Part shown: in pieces, positions 1 to 9,435 of the stretch
Numbering within the stretch: the first letter of the stretch is position 1
Layout: each line of letters opens with the position of its first letter
DNA from: Owenweeksia sp.
GTDB lineage: Bacteria > Bacteroidota > Bacteroidia > Flavobacteriales > Schleiferiaceae
Assembly: GCA_028277105.1 (NCBI GenBank)
Contig: JANQHO010000169.1
Coordinates: 17,030-81,029, forward strand
Length of the DNA: 64,000 bases
Reading direction: 5' to 3'
Translations under genes and position numbers: made by a program
The notes under the pieces: generated by a model
What the model saw: only the letters and a program-made list of their open reading frames with translations
The model's database searches: none
What the model was told of the DNA's origin: nothing

Positions 1-261
1 AAGGAATTTCCCAATGAAACCGCATTTACAGGAAAAGGCAGGGGTAAAACCGGAAAAAGCGCTTTTTGGATTGAAGAGGGCCTGTTACAGGGATACCTTT
101 ACTATAACCTGAATGATCAACTGGCTATTGCCGATAGGTTAAAAAAGAACCTGTCAGTAATTACAGATGATAAGGAAATATTTACCGAGTATTTGAAACT
201 TGGCATCTTAAGCGGGGAATTCAAGCATTACCTGGTACCGCAGGAAGAAAGGTCAGAATAA
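1..261 (+). CDS. C-terminal end of an exonuclease-domain protein (partial)
   Basis: An open frame runs from the window edge to TAA at 259-261 and gives 86 residues with no start, so this is the 3' end of a longer gene. The fragment contains a Lys-Gly-Arg-Gly stretch followed by a segment reading roughly 'KSAFWIEEGLLQGYLYYN'. This resembles the C-terminal region that follows the DnaQ-like exonuclease domain in many Bacteroidota 'DNA polymerase III epsilon-like' proteins. The assignment rests on similarity remembered for this tail only; no catalytic motif is inside the window. Its last nine bases overlap the convergent beta-barrel gene on the other strand. Confidence 0.4.
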   Translation, partial: KEFPNETAFTGKGRGKTGKSAFWIEEGLLQGYLYYNLNDQLAIADRLKKNLSVITDDKEIFTEYLKLGILSGEFKHYLVPQEERSE

Positions 262-855
262 TTCATAACCGATCCCTACTATTATCTGGTTGATGCGGGT
301 ATCAGTCTGAAAGTTTTCTCCGTCAATTCTCAGGGTTTCGGCAGTTCTGCTCAAAGGCCCTTCGTAACGCAATTCAAGGTTGAATTTACCAATATCGAGA
401 CCGGCCCCTAGCTGGTAGCCCCAGCTGCCATTTTGTAAACCGTTCTCGAGCACATCACTTTGTTCACCTACATTGAAGCTGATCACCGGCCCCACTTTTA
501 CGTTTACTGGCCCAAAAGCTTTTCCTACCAAAAGCGGTATGTCAATCCTGTTAAAGCTAATATCGATATCAGACTCATCTCCGTTAGCTGCTTTGGCTTT
601 GGCCGTATGGCTTATATGGGTAAAGATCAATTCCGGCTGAACGTGAAGCACAACTAGTTTGATACGGGCAAATACTCCTGCGTGATAGCCTAATTCCCGG
701 TCGCCACTGGCTACGTCTTCATAGTTTGTATTGCCCTTGAAATCGTCAAAACTGGCGTTGGGAAAATTAACCCCTGCACGAATTCCAAAATCAAATTGAG
801 CCTGGGCAGACATAAAACTTAAAAATAAAACAGAAAGCAGAATAATTTTTTTCAT
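253..855 (-). CDS. outer-membrane beta-barrel protein (PorT-like family)
   Basis: A 200-residue protein with a clear signal peptide: Met-Lys-Lys, a hydrophobic stretch, and a likely cleavage after Ala-Gln-Ala near residue 19. The mature part starts with '[10 protein letters not shown]' and shows alternating hydrophobic/polar strands ending in '[10 protein letters not shown]', with a terminal Phe typical of outer-membrane beta-barrels. This fits the PF13568 'outer membrane beta-barrel' group, often labelled PorT family in Bacteroidota. A specific role in type IX secretion cannot be claimed. Its ATG overlaps the purC stop by four bases (ATGA), so it is probably cotranscribed with phoH and purC. 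Confidence 0.75.
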   Translation of the reverse strand: MKKIILLSVLFLSFMSAQAQFDFGIRAGVNFPNASFDDFKGNTNYEDVASGDRELGYHAGVFARIKLVVLHVQPELIFTHISHTAKAKAANGDESDIDISFNRIDIPLLVGKAFGPVNVKVGPVISFNVGEQSDVLENGLQNGSWGYQLGAGLDIGKFNLELRYEGPLSRTAETLRIDGENFQTDTRINQIIVGIGYELF

Positions 856-1805
856 AATAGTTCAGATAAGGAGTTTACAATATTGGTTTCAATTCTCGCC
901 TTTAAATTATCAGTATGGGTGCGGTTAAAGGTTTCACCGGTAATAGTTTCATACAGTTCTATATAGCGGTTACTTACGCTTTGCACAAATTTATCATTCA
1001 TATCCGGTATTTGCTGTCCTTCTTTACCCTGAAATCCGTTTTCGATCAGCCATTGTCGTACAAACTCTTTGCTCAGTTGCTTTTGAGGCATACCTTTTTC
1101 CTGATTTTCCCGGTAAGCATCCAGATAAAAATAGCGGCTGCTGTCGGGTGTATGGATCTCATCGATCAACACAATGGTTCCGTCAGCCGTTTTACCAAAC
1201 TCATATTTGGTATCAACCAGTATCAGGTTATGTTTCTCAGCATACTGTTGACCGAAACGGAACAAAGCTCTTGTATAGGCTTCGAGTTGAAGGTATTCTT
1301 CTTCACTGACAATGCCTTGAGCAAGTATTTCTTCACGGCTTATATCTTCATCATGAGTGCCTTGATCAGCTTTGGTAGTAGGAGTTATAATAGGTTGAGG
1401 GAAGGCATCATTTTCCCTTAAACCATTGCGCAGGGGCACTCCGCAAAGTTTCCGTGCTCCGGTTTTATAAGTACGCCAGGCGTGGCCGGTAAGGTAGCCT
1501 CTTATTACCATTTCTACCTTATAGGGTTCAGCTTTACGGCCAATGGTAACCATGGGGTCGGGGCTGCTGATCTTCCAGTTGGGAACAATGTCTTTAGTAA
1601 GGTCTAAAAATTTGTTGGCTATTTGGTTCAGCACTTGCCCTTTATAAGGAATACCTTTGGGTAAAACCACGTCAAAGGCCGAGATCCGGTCGCTGGCTAC
1701 CATCACCAGGTACTGGTCGGCTACTGTATATACGTCACGTACTTTACCCCGGTAAAAGCTGTTTTGTTGGGGCAGTTTGAAGTCAGTTTCCTTTAGTGCT
1801 TTCAT
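852..1805 (-). CDS. purC: phosphoribosylaminoimidazolesuccinocarboxamide synthase (SAICAR synthetase)
   Basis: Purine biosynthesis step joining CAIR and aspartate with ATP. The 317-residue protein carries the N-terminal 'GKVRDVY' nucleotide-binding motif, '[10 protein letters not shown]' and the family signature 'LVDTKYEFG', followed by '[11 protein letters not shown]'. The length fits the longer single-domain PurC of Bacteroidota. An upstream in-frame ATG would add eight basic residues (MPTKRRRT) with no family counterpart, so the start at 1805 beginning MKALKETDF is preferred. This start lies within the last 23 bases of phoH, pointing to translational coupling. The stop overlaps the start of the next gene by four bases. 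Confidence 0.95.
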   Translation of the reverse strand: MKALKETDFKLPQQNSFYRGKVRDVYTVADQYLVMVASDRISAFDVVLPKGIPYKGQVLNQIANKFLDLTKDIVPNWKISSPDPMVTIGRKAEPYKVEMVIRGYLTGHAWRTYKTGARKLCGVPLRNGLRENDAFPQPIITPTTKADQGTHDEDISREEILAQGIVSEEEYLQLEAYTRALFRFGQQYAEKHNLILVDTKYEFGKTADGTIVLIDEIHTPDSSRYFYLDAYRENQEKGMPQKQLSKEFVRQWLIENGFQGKEGQQIPDMNDKFVQSVSNRYIELYETITGETFNRTHTDNLKARIETNIVNSLSELL

Positions 1806-2748
1806 CGTTCTTCTTCTCTTCGTAGGCATTAATGATATCCTTTACCAGGCGGTGGCGTATTACGTCTTCTTCGTTCAGGTAAATGAAATCGATCCCTTTG
1901 ATGTTTTTGAGGATACGGGTAGCCTCGGTAAGGCCTGAGCCTTGTTTACGAGGCAGGTCTACCTGAGTAGCGTCACCCGTTACTATAAACTTGGCATCGG
2001 CCCCCATTCGGGTCAGGAACATTTTCATTTGTGAATGGGTGGTATTCTGGGCTTCATCCAGGATCACAAAAGCCCTGTCCAGAGTGCGTCCCCGCATAAA
2101 GGCCAGGGGAGCTATTTGTATAGTGCCTGATTCCAGGTAAAAGCTCAACCTCTCGGGGGGTATCATGTCGCGTAAAGCATCGTATAAAGGTTGCAGATAA
2201 GGGTCTAATTTCTCTTTGAGGTCACCCGGTAAAAAACCCAGATTTTCTCCTGCTTCTACTGCCGGCCGGGTCAGGATAATGCGTTTGATCTCTTTATTTT
2301 TCAAGGCCCTTACTGCCAGTGCCACTGCGGTATAGGTTTTACCGGTTCCTGCGGGGCCTATGGCAAAGATCATATCGTTGCTCTCAATAGATTTGAGCAT
2401 AAGCCGTTGGTTTTGGGTACGGGCTTTTATGGGACTGCCGTTAACCCCAAATACTATGGTGTCATTGCCTGTTTCCAGATTCTGGGGGTTTAACATCTCA
2501 TCCTTCATTATTCTTTCTATCTGATTTACAGACAGGGAGTTGTACTTGTTGAGATGAAGGACGATCTCATCAATTTTTTCCTGGAATTGTTCTATGCGCT
2601 GGGGTTCTCCGTTAATTTTGATCTCATTGCCCCGGGCAACGATCTTCAGTTCCGGAAAAAAAGATTTTATGATGTTTAAAAAGCGATTATTACTCCCGTA
2701 CAGATCACGGGGGTCAATATTTTCAAGAATTAAACTCGTTTCTATCAA
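1783..2748 (-). CDS. phoH: PhoH family ATPase
   Basis: A cytoplasmic P-loop protein of 321 residues. An N-terminal KH-like region (residues about 1-75) precedes the PhoH ATPase domain, with Walker A 'GPAGTGKT' at residues 131-138 and a Walker B stretch '[12 protein letters not shown]' near residue 230. The family is linked to RNA metabolism and phosphate-starvation response in some bacteria, but the substrate is not known with certainty. It heads a three-gene minus-strand unit (phoH, purC, beta-barrel) and diverges from the SAM hydrolase-like gene at 2857. Confidence 0.93.
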   Translation of the reverse strand: MIETSLILENIDPRDLYGSNNRFLNIIKSFFPELKIVARGNEIKINGEPQRIEQFQEKIDEIVLHLNKYNSLSVNQIERIMKDEMLNPQNLETGNDTIVFGVNGSPIKARTQNQRLMLKSIESNDMIFAIGPAGTGKTYTAVALAVRALKNKEIKRIILTRPAVEAGENLGFLPGDLKEKLDPYLQPLYDALRDMIPPERLSFYLESGTIQIAPLAFMRGRTLDRAFVILDEAQNTTHSQMKMFLTRMGADAKFIVTGDATQVDLPRKQGSGLTEATRILKNIKGIDFIYLNEEDVIRHRLVKDIINAYEEKKNDESTKGN

Positions 2749-2796
2749 ATTGTGGGCTTACTGTTAAATAATGGGTTATATGGTTTGAAAAAGTTC

Positions 2797-2804
2797 TAAT
2801 TTTG
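2797..2804 (+). promoter_or_regulatory. candidate -7 promoter element for the 2857 operon
   Basis: The sequence TAATTTTG matches the Bacteroidota -7 consensus TAnnTTTG exactly and lies about 50 bases before the first gene of the plus-strand gliding/dnaN run. No clear TTG is found 18-20 bases upstream, so only half of the promoter is supported. Confidence 0.4.
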
Positions 2805-2856
2805 GCAACAAAGTAACAACTTTTAACGCTATTTACTGAGGCTTCAAGCCGCATGT

Positions 2857-3651
2857 ATGCCCATAATTACGCTTACATCCGATTATGGTTTAACCGATCC
2901 CTACCTGGCTTCGGTCAAAGGAACTATATTGAGCGAAATAGAATCAGTGAAGCTGGTGGATATCTCGCATACCATACAACCAGGCAATTTTTTTGAAGCG
3001 GCCTTTATCCTTCGAAATAGTTACTATAGCTTTCCGAAGGGTACGGTTCACCTTATCTCTGTACAGGAAATAACAGAAAATAAGCGGTGGCTTGCAGCCG
3101 AAGTAGACGGACATTTTTTTCTGGCAGCTGATAATGGCCTTATCAGTACCATTAACCCTGAAGTTAAAATCAATAAAGTAATTGGTATTAACCTGCGACA
3201 GGAGGTTACGCTTTTTCCAAGCCGTGATTTGTTGGCCCGTTCGGCTTCCCACCTGGCCAGAGGAGGAAGCATTGATCTATTAGGCAGGGAAATAAAGGAT
3301 TACAAAGAGAGTACCATTATGAGACCACGGATTGCAAAAGACGGGTCAAACATTTTGGGCAGTGTGGTTTATGTTGATAATTTTGGCAACCTCATTACCA
3401 ATATTTCATGGAAGACTTTTCGCGAAACAGGTAAGGAGCGCGTTTTTGAGATTGTTTTGCCCCGTAATAAGGCCATAGAAAAACTGCACAAATCGTATTA
3501 TCCGGCTTCACCGGGAAGTGTATTAGCTTTGTTTAATTCTCAAAATCTGCTGGAAATAGCTTTGAGCGGAGCAAGAGGAAAAGATTATAACGGGGCTAAT
3601 ACCTTGCTGGGTCTTGATGTAAGGGATACAGTAACAGTAAACTTTAAATGA
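2857..3651 (+). CDS. SAM hydroxide adenosyltransferase / DUF62 family protein
   Basis: A 264-residue protein of the DUF62 (PF01887) family related to fluorinase and chlorinase. Most bacterial members instead hydrolyse S-adenosylmethionine to adenosine and methionine. Visible family features are the N-terminal 'TLTSDYGLTDPYLASVKG' with the metal/substrate Asp, a central 'ADNGLIS', and the C-terminal 'VDNFGNLITNI'. There is no sign of the fluorinase-specific insertion. The gene starts the plus-strand operon, and its stop overlaps the next start by four bases. What SAM turnover has to do with gliding genes downstream is unknown. Confidence 0.85.
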   Translation: MPIITLTSDYGLTDPYLASVKGTILSEIESVKLVDISHTIQPGNFFEAAFILRNSYYSFPKGTVHLISVQEITENKRWLAAEVDGHFFLAADNGLISTINPEVKINKVIGINLRQEVTLFPSRDLLARSASHLARGGSIDLLGREIKDYKESTIMRPRIAKDGSNILGSVVYVDNFGNLITNISWKTFRETGKERVFEIVLPRNKAIEKLHKSYYPASPGSVLALFNSQNLLEIALSGARGKDYNGANTLLGLDVRDTVTVNFK

Positions 3652-3941
3652 TTATACGAATAGTTAAGATGACCTTTCACAGTGAAAGAGTCGAAGATTT
3701 TCTGAATAATTTCCATCGCAATAAAAAGTCTATCAGGAACTTTGAAGGCTGTACCCATCTGGAGCTGCTGCAAGAAAAAAACAAGGATAACGTTTTTTTC
3801 ACTTACAGCTACTGGGAGGAGGAAGAGAACCTTGAAAATTACCGCCACTCGGCATTGTTTAAAGAGGTGTGGGCTTACACCAAAACACTGTTTTCTGAAA
3901 AGCCACAGGCCTGGAGTGTAGAACGAAAAGTAGAGCTTTAG
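3648..3941 (+). CDS. antibiotic biosynthesis monooxygenase (ABM)-fold protein
   Basis: A 97-residue single-domain protein with the alpha/beta ferredoxin-like ABM pattern: an N-terminal strand 'MIIRIVKMTF', 'FEGCTHLELLQ' and 'VFFTYSYWEEEENLENYRHS', the conserved Trp/His region of the family. Relatives act as cofactor-free quinol monooxygenases or heme-degrading proteins, but no specific substrate can be assigned. It overlaps the upstream DUF62 gene by four bases and sits two bases before gldF, so it is firmly in the operon. Confidence 0.8.
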   Translation: MIIRIVKMTFHSERVEDFLNNFHRNKKSIRNFEGCTHLELLQEKNKDNVFFTYSYWEEEENLENYRHSALFKEVWAYTKTLFSEKPQAWSVERKVEL

Positions 3942-3943
3942 TT

Positions 3944-4675
3944 ATGAGAGCCTTAATGTGGAAAGAAATAAAGAGCTTTTTAAACTCCATTACCGGTTAT
4001 TTGGTAATTGTGGTTTACTTGCTCATCAACAGTGTTTTTTTATGGCTTTTCCCTGGTAGCTTCAATATATTGGACGGGGGATATGCCAGTATCGAGAATT
4101 TGTTTTTGATTTCCCCCTGGGTGTTTATGTTCCTTATTCCCGCCATCACTATGCGGATGTTTGCGGATGAGAAAAAGGGGGGCACCCTTGAATTGCTGCT
4201 TACAAAACCTCTCACGGACCTGCAGATCATTTTCTCCAAGTTTACAGCCGGGCTTATACTGGTTATATTTTCGGTTTTACCTACCCTGCTTTATTATTAC
4301 AGTATTTATCAACTGGGCAATCCCGTTGGTAATATCGATTCGGGTGGTGCTTTGGGTTCCTATATCGGTTTGATTTTTTTAGGAGCCAGTTATGTAAGTA
4401 TAGGAGTATTTGCTTCTTCCCTTACCGATAATCAAATAGTTGCTTTTTTGATCGCTCTTTTTCTCTGTTATTTCTTTTATTCCGGTTTTGACCAAATAGC
4501 CGAGCTCAATGCCCTGGGTAGTTTTAATTTGTTGATATTGAGCCTGGGAATTAATGAACACTACACTTCCATGAGCAGGGGAGTGATCGATAGCCGTGAT
4601 CTGATCTACTTTATAGGCCTGATCCTTATTTTTTCCTATGCCACCCGTTTAGTAATTCAAAGCAGAAAGTGGTGA
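3944..4675 (+). CDS. gldF: gliding-motility ABC transporter permease subunit GldF
   Basis: A 243-residue inner-membrane protein with about six hydrophobic segments, beginning 'MRALMWKEIKSFLNSITGYL', typical of GldF. It contains 'MRMFADEKKGGTLELLLTKP', a signature of ABC-2 type permeases. In Flavobacterium johnsoniae, GldF works with GldG and the ATPase GldA; all three are needed for gliding in that species, though some gliding Bacteroidota lack them. GldA is not in this window. It is followed directly by gldG with overlapping ends. Confidence 0.92.
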   Translation: MRALMWKEIKSFLNSITGYLVIVVYLLINSVFLWLFPGSFNILDGGYASIENLFLISPWVFMFLIPAITMRMFADEKKGGTLELLLTKPLTDLQIIFSKFTAGLILVIFSVLPTLLYYYSIYQLGNPVGNIDSGGALGSYIGLIFLGASYVSIGVFASSLTDNQIVAFLIALFLCYFFYSGFDQIAELNALGSFNLLILSLGINEHYTSMSRGVIDSRDLIYFIGLILIFSYATRLVIQSRKW

Positions 4676-6396
4676 AGAAGAGAAAAAACAAAGATATATT
4701 CCAATTTATCCTGCTCACAGGTATAGTAGTACTGCTGAATATCATCAGTTCGCTGGAATTTTTCAGAATAGACCTTACCAGCGAAAAGCGTTACAGTTTA
4801 TCTGATGCTACCATTGATTTGCTGGAAAGCTATGACGATATTATTTACGTTAAAATCTACCTGGAAGGGGATTTTCCTTCAGGCTTTCAGAGGTTACAGC
4901 GCGAAACAGAGCAAATGCTAGGCGAATTCAGGGCTTACAACCGTCAAATAGAATATGAGTTCATTGATCCCAATGGAGCCGAAGACGAAAAGGTCAACCA
5001 GGAACTTTCCCAACAGCTGCAGTTTAAAGGTTTAAGACCTTACCGCCTCCAAATCAACGAAGGTGGGGGCAATCGCGTAATGAATATTTTTCCGGGCGCT
5101 ATTATGAGTTATGGGGATAAGGAGGTTGCCGTTCCTCTATTAGTTGATCAGTTAGGCAGCTCTCCTGAAAACCAGATCAACACTTCGGTACAGAATCTGG
5201 AATTTGCCTTGGCTAATGGCATCAAACAATTGGTGTTGAAACGCAAACCATTAGTTGGCTTTTTAGAGGGGCATGGCGAATTGGAACCTTTAACTTATCT
5301 GGCTGATTTTGCCCGCACCCTAGCGGAGAATTACAATATAAACAGGTTTAATATCCGCAAATTCCGCAGTGACAGTACGGGAGAGCAGCTGAGTATATCT
5401 GATCAGCTGAGAAGGATTAACCGTTTTGACGCTATAATAGTGGCTAAGCCCCGCAGAGCTTTCAATAATCTGGATAAATACCTGCTGGATCAATTTATTA
5501 TGGGAGGAGGTAAAGTATTGTGGTTGCTGGATGCTGTTCACGCAGAAATGGACAGCCTCAGTAAAAGCGCCCAGTTTATATCTTACCCCGTTATAGACCA
5601 GCTAGGACTGAGTGATATGCTTTTCCGTTATGGGGCCAGGGTAAATACTAACCTGGTGCAGGATATGATAGCAGCGGGAGTTTCAGACCAAAGAAATGTA
5701 TATCCCTGGGTTTATTTTCCAATGGTGATGCCTCAGGTAAAACACCCTATTACTAAAGACCTGAATGCCATAAAACTCGAATTTGCTTCAACAATAGACA
5801 CCATCATTGCTCCGGGTGTTAAAAAGACTCCTTTACTGCTTTCCTCTCCTTACAGCAAAACCGTTGGTACTCCTCATATGGTAAATCTGGGCACACTTTA
5901 TCAAAAACAGGAAGAAAAGCGCTATACTCAAAAATATTTCTCTCTGGCTATGCTGCTGGAAGGCGAATTTGAATCTGCTTTTAAAAACCGCTTACTTCCC
6001 AAAGAGGACGGAACGGAGAATCTTCCTCTTAAAGAAAAGAGTAGCTTCACTCAAATGCTAGTAGTGGGTGATGGTGATATCATCAAGAATCAACTGAATA
6101 TAGTAAATCCTAACCTGCCTCGTGGTACTCCCCTCCCGCTTGGTTTTGACCAGTTTACAGGGACACAATATGGCAATAAAGATTTCCTGATGAACACTAT
6201 TGACTACATGTTGGATGAAACGGGTTTGATCTCCATACGTTCAAGGGAACTCAAAATAAGATTGCTGGATTTTAATAAGCTCAAAGAAGGCAAGCTGAAC
6301 TGGCAATTGCTAAATACCTTGTTACCAATTGCAGTTATTATAATTTTTGGTTTGTTATTTAATTATTTGAGAAGAAGACAATACGCAGCAAAATGA
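4669..6396 (+). CDS. gldG: gliding-motility-associated ABC transporter substrate-binding protein GldG
   Basis: A 575-residue protein with an N-terminal membrane anchor (residues about 9-28), a large periplasmic ABC_transp_aux (PF09822) domain and a C-terminal membrane segment 'LLPIAVIIIFGLLF' followed by Arg-Arg-Arg. It includes 'FFRIDLTSEKRYSLSDAT', the usual GldG N-terminal motif. There is no ATG; two adjacent GTG codons at 4669 and 4672 are possible, and the second gives a GTGA overlap with the gldF stop, suggesting translational coupling. It partners with GldF and an unlinked GldA. Confidence 0.92.
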   Translation: MVKKRKNKDIFQFILLTGIVVLLNIISSLEFFRIDLTSEKRYSLSDATIDLLESYDDIIYVKIYLEGDFPSGFQRLQRETEQMLGEFRAYNRQIEYEFIDPNGAEDEKVNQELSQQLQFKGLRPYRLQINEGGGNRVMNIFPGAIMSYGDKEVAVPLLVDQLGSSPENQINTSVQNLEFALANGIKQLVLKRKPLVGFLEGHGELEPLTYLADFARTLAENYNINRFNIRKFRSDSTGEQLSISDQLRRINRFDAIIVAKPRRAFNNLDKYLLDQFIMGGGKVLWLLDAVHAEMDSLSKSAQFISYPVIDQLGLSDMLFRYGARVNTNLVQDMIAAGVSDQRNVYPWVYFPMVMPQVKHPITKDLNAIKLEFASTIDTIIAPGVKKTPLLLSSPYSKTVGTPHMVNLGTLYQKQEEKRYTQKYFSLAMLLEGEFESAFKNRLLPKEDGTENLPLKEKSSFTQMLVVGDGDIIKNQLNIVNPNLPRGTPLPLGFDQFTGTQYGNKDFLMNTIDYMLDETGLISIRSRELKIRLLDFNKLKEGKLNWQLLNTLLPIAVIIIFGLLFNYLRRRQYAAK

Positions 6397-7409
6397 GCAG
6401 GAAAAACATAGTTTACCTTTTGACATTTATAATCCTTTTAGCAGTGGCCGGTTGGCTTTATACCAGCCGTAGCAAGGGAACCACATTAGATCGCAAGGTG
6501 GAATATAATTTCACGATAAGGGATACTGCCAATGTTGACAAGATCATAATTGAAGATAAAAGCCCGGCTAAAGTAATTCTTAGCCGCTCTACTAATGGAT
6601 GGATGGTAAATGGCGAATTCAAAGCGAGAAAGGACGCCATAGAAGTGCTTTTAGAGACTTTACATCGTATGGAAATGCGAAATTTTATTCCGGAAAAACT
6701 CCAACAAACCGTGATTAAACGCTTGTCAGTTTTTGGGAAAGAAGTACAGGTTTTTAAAAACGGCAAACTCTTTAAAACCTTTTATGTGGGGACCAATTCA
6801 CAGGATGAAATGGCAACTTATATGATGATAAAAGGAGCCGCAGCTCCCTATGCTGTACATATTCCAGGCTTTAACGGCTTTTTATCTACCCGTTTTTTTA
6901 CCGATGACAATTTATGGCGCAGTCGCGATCTGATAAGTATGAACCCCGTAAACATCAAGGAAGTAAAAATGTATTATCCCGATTCGGTGGATGCCAGTTT
7001 CAAAATAAGCATTTTCAATTCCGATAGTTTGTTTATTACCAGGCTCAACGACAACCGTATTGTGAAGAATGTCAATATGGTCAACACCCGGCTGTTTTTA
7101 TCGGCCTTTAGAAATCTGAAGTATGAGGGTGCCATAGTACCTACAGATCCCATATGGCAAAGGAGGGATTCATTACTGGCCAGTATTCCTGCATTTCGTT
7201 TGGAGGTAAAAGATGTAGACGGCAAAGTAACCGCAGTGAGTGGCTACCGCATAAAAGGAAGTATATTACCGGTTGAAGAGGATGAAGAAGAGGCTGAATA
7301 CGACCCCGACCGTATGCATGGTTTTATCAATGATGAGCGAATGGTTTTATTGCAGTTTTACGGTCTTAAGAATGTTCTCAAATCATTGAGTTATTTCACA
7401 AATTCCTGA
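6393..7409 (+). CDS. DUF4340 domain protein downstream of GldG
   Basis: A 338-residue protein with an N-terminal membrane anchor (residues about 6-22) and an extracytoplasmic DUF4340 (PF14238) domain. Supporting stretches are 'DKIIIEDKSPAKVILSRS' and 'GWMVNGEFKARKDAIEVLLE'. It overlaps gldG by four bases. In other bacteria DUF4340 proteins are often coded beside GldG-like auxiliary proteins of ABC-2 exporters, so a role as accessory periplasmic subunit of the GldFG transporter is a fair inference but not proven. Confidence 0.82.
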   Translation: MSRKNIVYLLTFIILLAVAGWLYTSRSKGTTLDRKVEYNFTIRDTANVDKIIIEDKSPAKVILSRSTNGWMVNGEFKARKDAIEVLLETLHRMEMRNFIPEKLQQTVIKRLSVFGKEVQVFKNGKLFKTFYVGTNSQDEMATYMMIKGAAAPYAVHIPGFNGFLSTRFFTDDNLWRSRDLISMNPVNIKEVKMYYPDSVDASFKISIFNSDSLFITRLNDNRIVKNVNMVNTRLFLSAFRNLKYEGAIVPTDPIWQRRDSLLASIPAFRLEVKDVDGKVTAVSGYRIKGSILPVEEDEEEAEYDPDRMHGFINDERMVLLQFYGLKNVLKSLSYFTNS

Positions 7410-7459
7410 ATTGTTGAAATTTTTAGGCTCTATTTAAGCATCAAGGGGTTAAATCAAAT

Positions 7460-7467
7460 TATATTTG
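7460..7467 (+). promoter_or_regulatory. candidate -7 promoter element for dnaN
   Basis: TATATTTG matches the Bacteroidota -7 consensus and lies 34 bases before the dnaN ATG, in the only gap (92 bases) of this gene run. A -33 TTG at the right distance is not evident. Confidence 0.4.
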
Positions 7468-7501
7468 TTGGCTGCTTAATGTAAATCAAACCAAAAAGTA
7501 A

Positions 7502-8623
7502 ATGAAATTCATTGTTTCCAGCGGAGCTCTTTTAAAACAATTGCAAATTGTTGGCGGTGTTCTAAACACTAATAATACCCTGGCCATTTTAGATAACTTT
7601 CTCTTTGATCTTAAGCAAAATCAGCTCAATATTTCAGCTTCAGACCTGGAAACAACCATTAGCGCTACGCTTGAAGTAGATAGCCAGACAGAAGGTATGG
7701 CTGCCATACCGGCCCGCTTGCTGTTAGACGGATTGAAAGCCCTGCCCGAACAACCCGTTACATTTGTGGTAGATGAAGAAACCCATACCGTGGAAATGAG
7801 TTCAGATTATGGTAAATACTCACTGGCTTTTGTAGATGGAGAAGAGTTTCCCAGGTTGCCCGAAATGGAAGATGTAAGTACAACTGCAATTCCCGGGGAA
7901 ATACTGGCTACCGCTATCAATAAAACACTATTTGCGGCCGGTAATGACGATTTGCGGCCGGTAATGTCGGGGGTTTTCTTTCAGTTCAGTAGTGAAAACC
8001 TGACGTTTGTAGCCACGGATGCCCATAAATTGGTGCGCTATCGCAGAAACGATCACAAAAGTGATCATACGGCAGAATTTATCATGCCTCGCAAACCGCT
8101 CAATATTCTCAAATCTGTTTTGGCTACTGTAAGCGATGAAGTAAAGATCCACTACAATGAAACTAACTGCCGTTTTGAGTTTGAGAACATTGTTCTGACC
8201 AGCAGGCTCATCGATGGTAAATATCCCAATTACGAAGCAGTAATCCCCAAGGATAACCCCAATAAAATGGAAATTGAGCGGGCCGTTTTTTTGAGTTCCG
8301 TTAAGAGAGTTGCCATTTTCTCCAATAAGACTACTCATCAGGTTCGCCTGAAAGTGGCGGGGTCTGAGTTAAATATCTCGGCCGAAGACATTGACTTTTC
8401 CAACAAGGCTCACGAAAGGCTTACCTGCAACTACCAGGGAGATGATATGGAAATAGGTTTTAACAGCCGTTTTCTTACCGAGATGCTCAGCAATCTCGAA
8501 TCAGACGGTATCAGCCTTGAGATGTCAGCTCCCAACCGGGCCGGTATCATTCTGCCCAATGACGGTCTGGAAGAGGGGGAAGATATCCTTATGCTGGTAA
8601 TGCCGGTTATGCTCAATAGTTAA
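7502..8623 (+). CDS. dnaN: DNA polymerase III subunit beta (sliding clamp)
   Basis: Ring-forming processivity clamp of the replicative polymerase. The 373-residue length is normal. It starts 'MKFIVSSGALLKQLQIVGG' and contains 'LRPVMSGVFFQF' and 'FVATDAHKLVRY' in the middle domain; the C-terminus 'LMLVMPVMLNS' matches the conserved end of the family. The gene is not next to dnaA or gyrB here, so the window gives no sign of an origin. A 16-base direct repeat (7931-7946 and 7951-7966) lies inside it, read in two frames. Confidence 0.97.
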   Translation: MKFIVSSGALLKQLQIVGGVLNTNNTLAILDNFLFDLKQNQLNISASDLETTISATLEVDSQTEGMAAIPARLLLDGLKALPEQPVTFVVDEETHTVEMSSDYGKYSLAFVDGEEFPRLPEMEDVSTTAIPGEILATAINKTLFAAGNDDLRPVMSGVFFQFSSENLTFVATDAHKLVRYRRNDHKSDHTAEFIMPRKPLNILKSVLATVSDEVKIHYNETNCRFEFENIVLTSRLIDGKYPNYEAVIPKDNPNKMEIERAVFLSSVKRVAIFSNKTTHQVRLKVAGSELNISAEDIDFSNKAHERLTCNYQGDDMEIGFNSRFLTEMLSNLESDGISLEMSAPNRAGIILPNDGLEEGEDILMLVMPVMLNS

Positions 8624-8646
8624 AAATTAAGCCCAGTTTTGAAATT

Positions 8647-9285
8647 GTGAAAGTCCTCGTTGTTGGAGATGTGCACGGCTGTTATTACACTCTTCGTCAA
8701 CTGGTAGAGGAAAACTGGAACCCAGAATCTGAATTTTTAATACAGTTAGGCGACCTGATCAATAAAGGCGCAAATACGGGATTATGCCTTAAGTACTGGC
8801 TCGAATTGGAGAATCGCTATCCTTACCAGGTTTTCTTGCTCAAGGGAAATCACGAGCAGCATTTCATCAATCATTTACACGACAAACAAAAACAGCCTTT
8901 ATTTCAAAAAACACTGGATAATATCAGGCAGGCAGGGCTGGATACAACTAAAATTCACGTCTGGCTTAATTCAAAACCCCTCAAATGGGAGAATCCTGAT
9001 ATTCTCATCTCTCACGCGGGTGTTAATAAAGTATCCAAAACACCTTTTACCACTACTAATCCCAGAGGGGTACTTTATAATCGTTCCCCCCTTAAAATGA
9101 TGGATAAAGTACAGGTTATTGGTCATACAGTTATCAAGGGCCATAAACCCGTTTTCAGCCCCAGAGAAAACGCCTGGCGCATTGATACCGGGGCCTGGAC
9201 GAAAAAATATTTATCTGCATTAAAGCTTTCCTACAGGGGAGAAGTAGAAGAGATTATCCAGGTTTTGAGAAATGGTAAAGACTAA
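8647..9285 (+). CDS. PPP-family metallophosphoesterase / serine-threonine phosphatase-like
   Basis: A 212-residue cytoplasmic protein with all core motifs of the PPP phosphatase family in order: 'GDVHGCYYTL' (residues 7-16), 'GDLINKG', 'GNHEQ', 'SHAGVN' and 'GHTV..GHK', which supply the two-metal site. It may act on proteins or on dinucleotides such as Ap4A; sequence alone does not decide. The start is GTG at 8647, just 23 bases after the dnaN stop, chosen because residue 1 leads directly into the first beta strand (MKVLVVGDVHG). Confidence 0.88.
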   Translation: MKVLVVGDVHGCYYTLRQLVEENWNPESEFLIQLGDLINKGANTGLCLKYWLELENRYPYQVFLLKGNHEQHFINHLHDKQKQPLFQKTLDNIRQAGLDTTKIHVWLNSKPLKWENPDILISHAGVNKVSKTPFTTTNPRGVLYNRSPLKMMDKVQVIGHTVIKGHKPVFSPRENAWRIDTGAWTKKYLSALKLSYRGEVEEIIQVLRNGKD

Positions 9286-9435
9286 TGGCTAGTTTATACA
9301 TTCAAAGGTATATTTTATACATAGTGGATAAATTAACAATATATACAGATTTTCAAATAGTATTTTTTTATTTACTTTGTCCCCGCGGAAGCCGAAAAGC
9401 AATATAGAGTAGGCACAACAAACCAATCTACAGTT

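Noticed and set aside
915..1421. Plus-strand open frame (168 codons) antisense to purC
   Set aside because: Shadow of purC; hydrophobic composition arises from the reverse complement of conserved codons.
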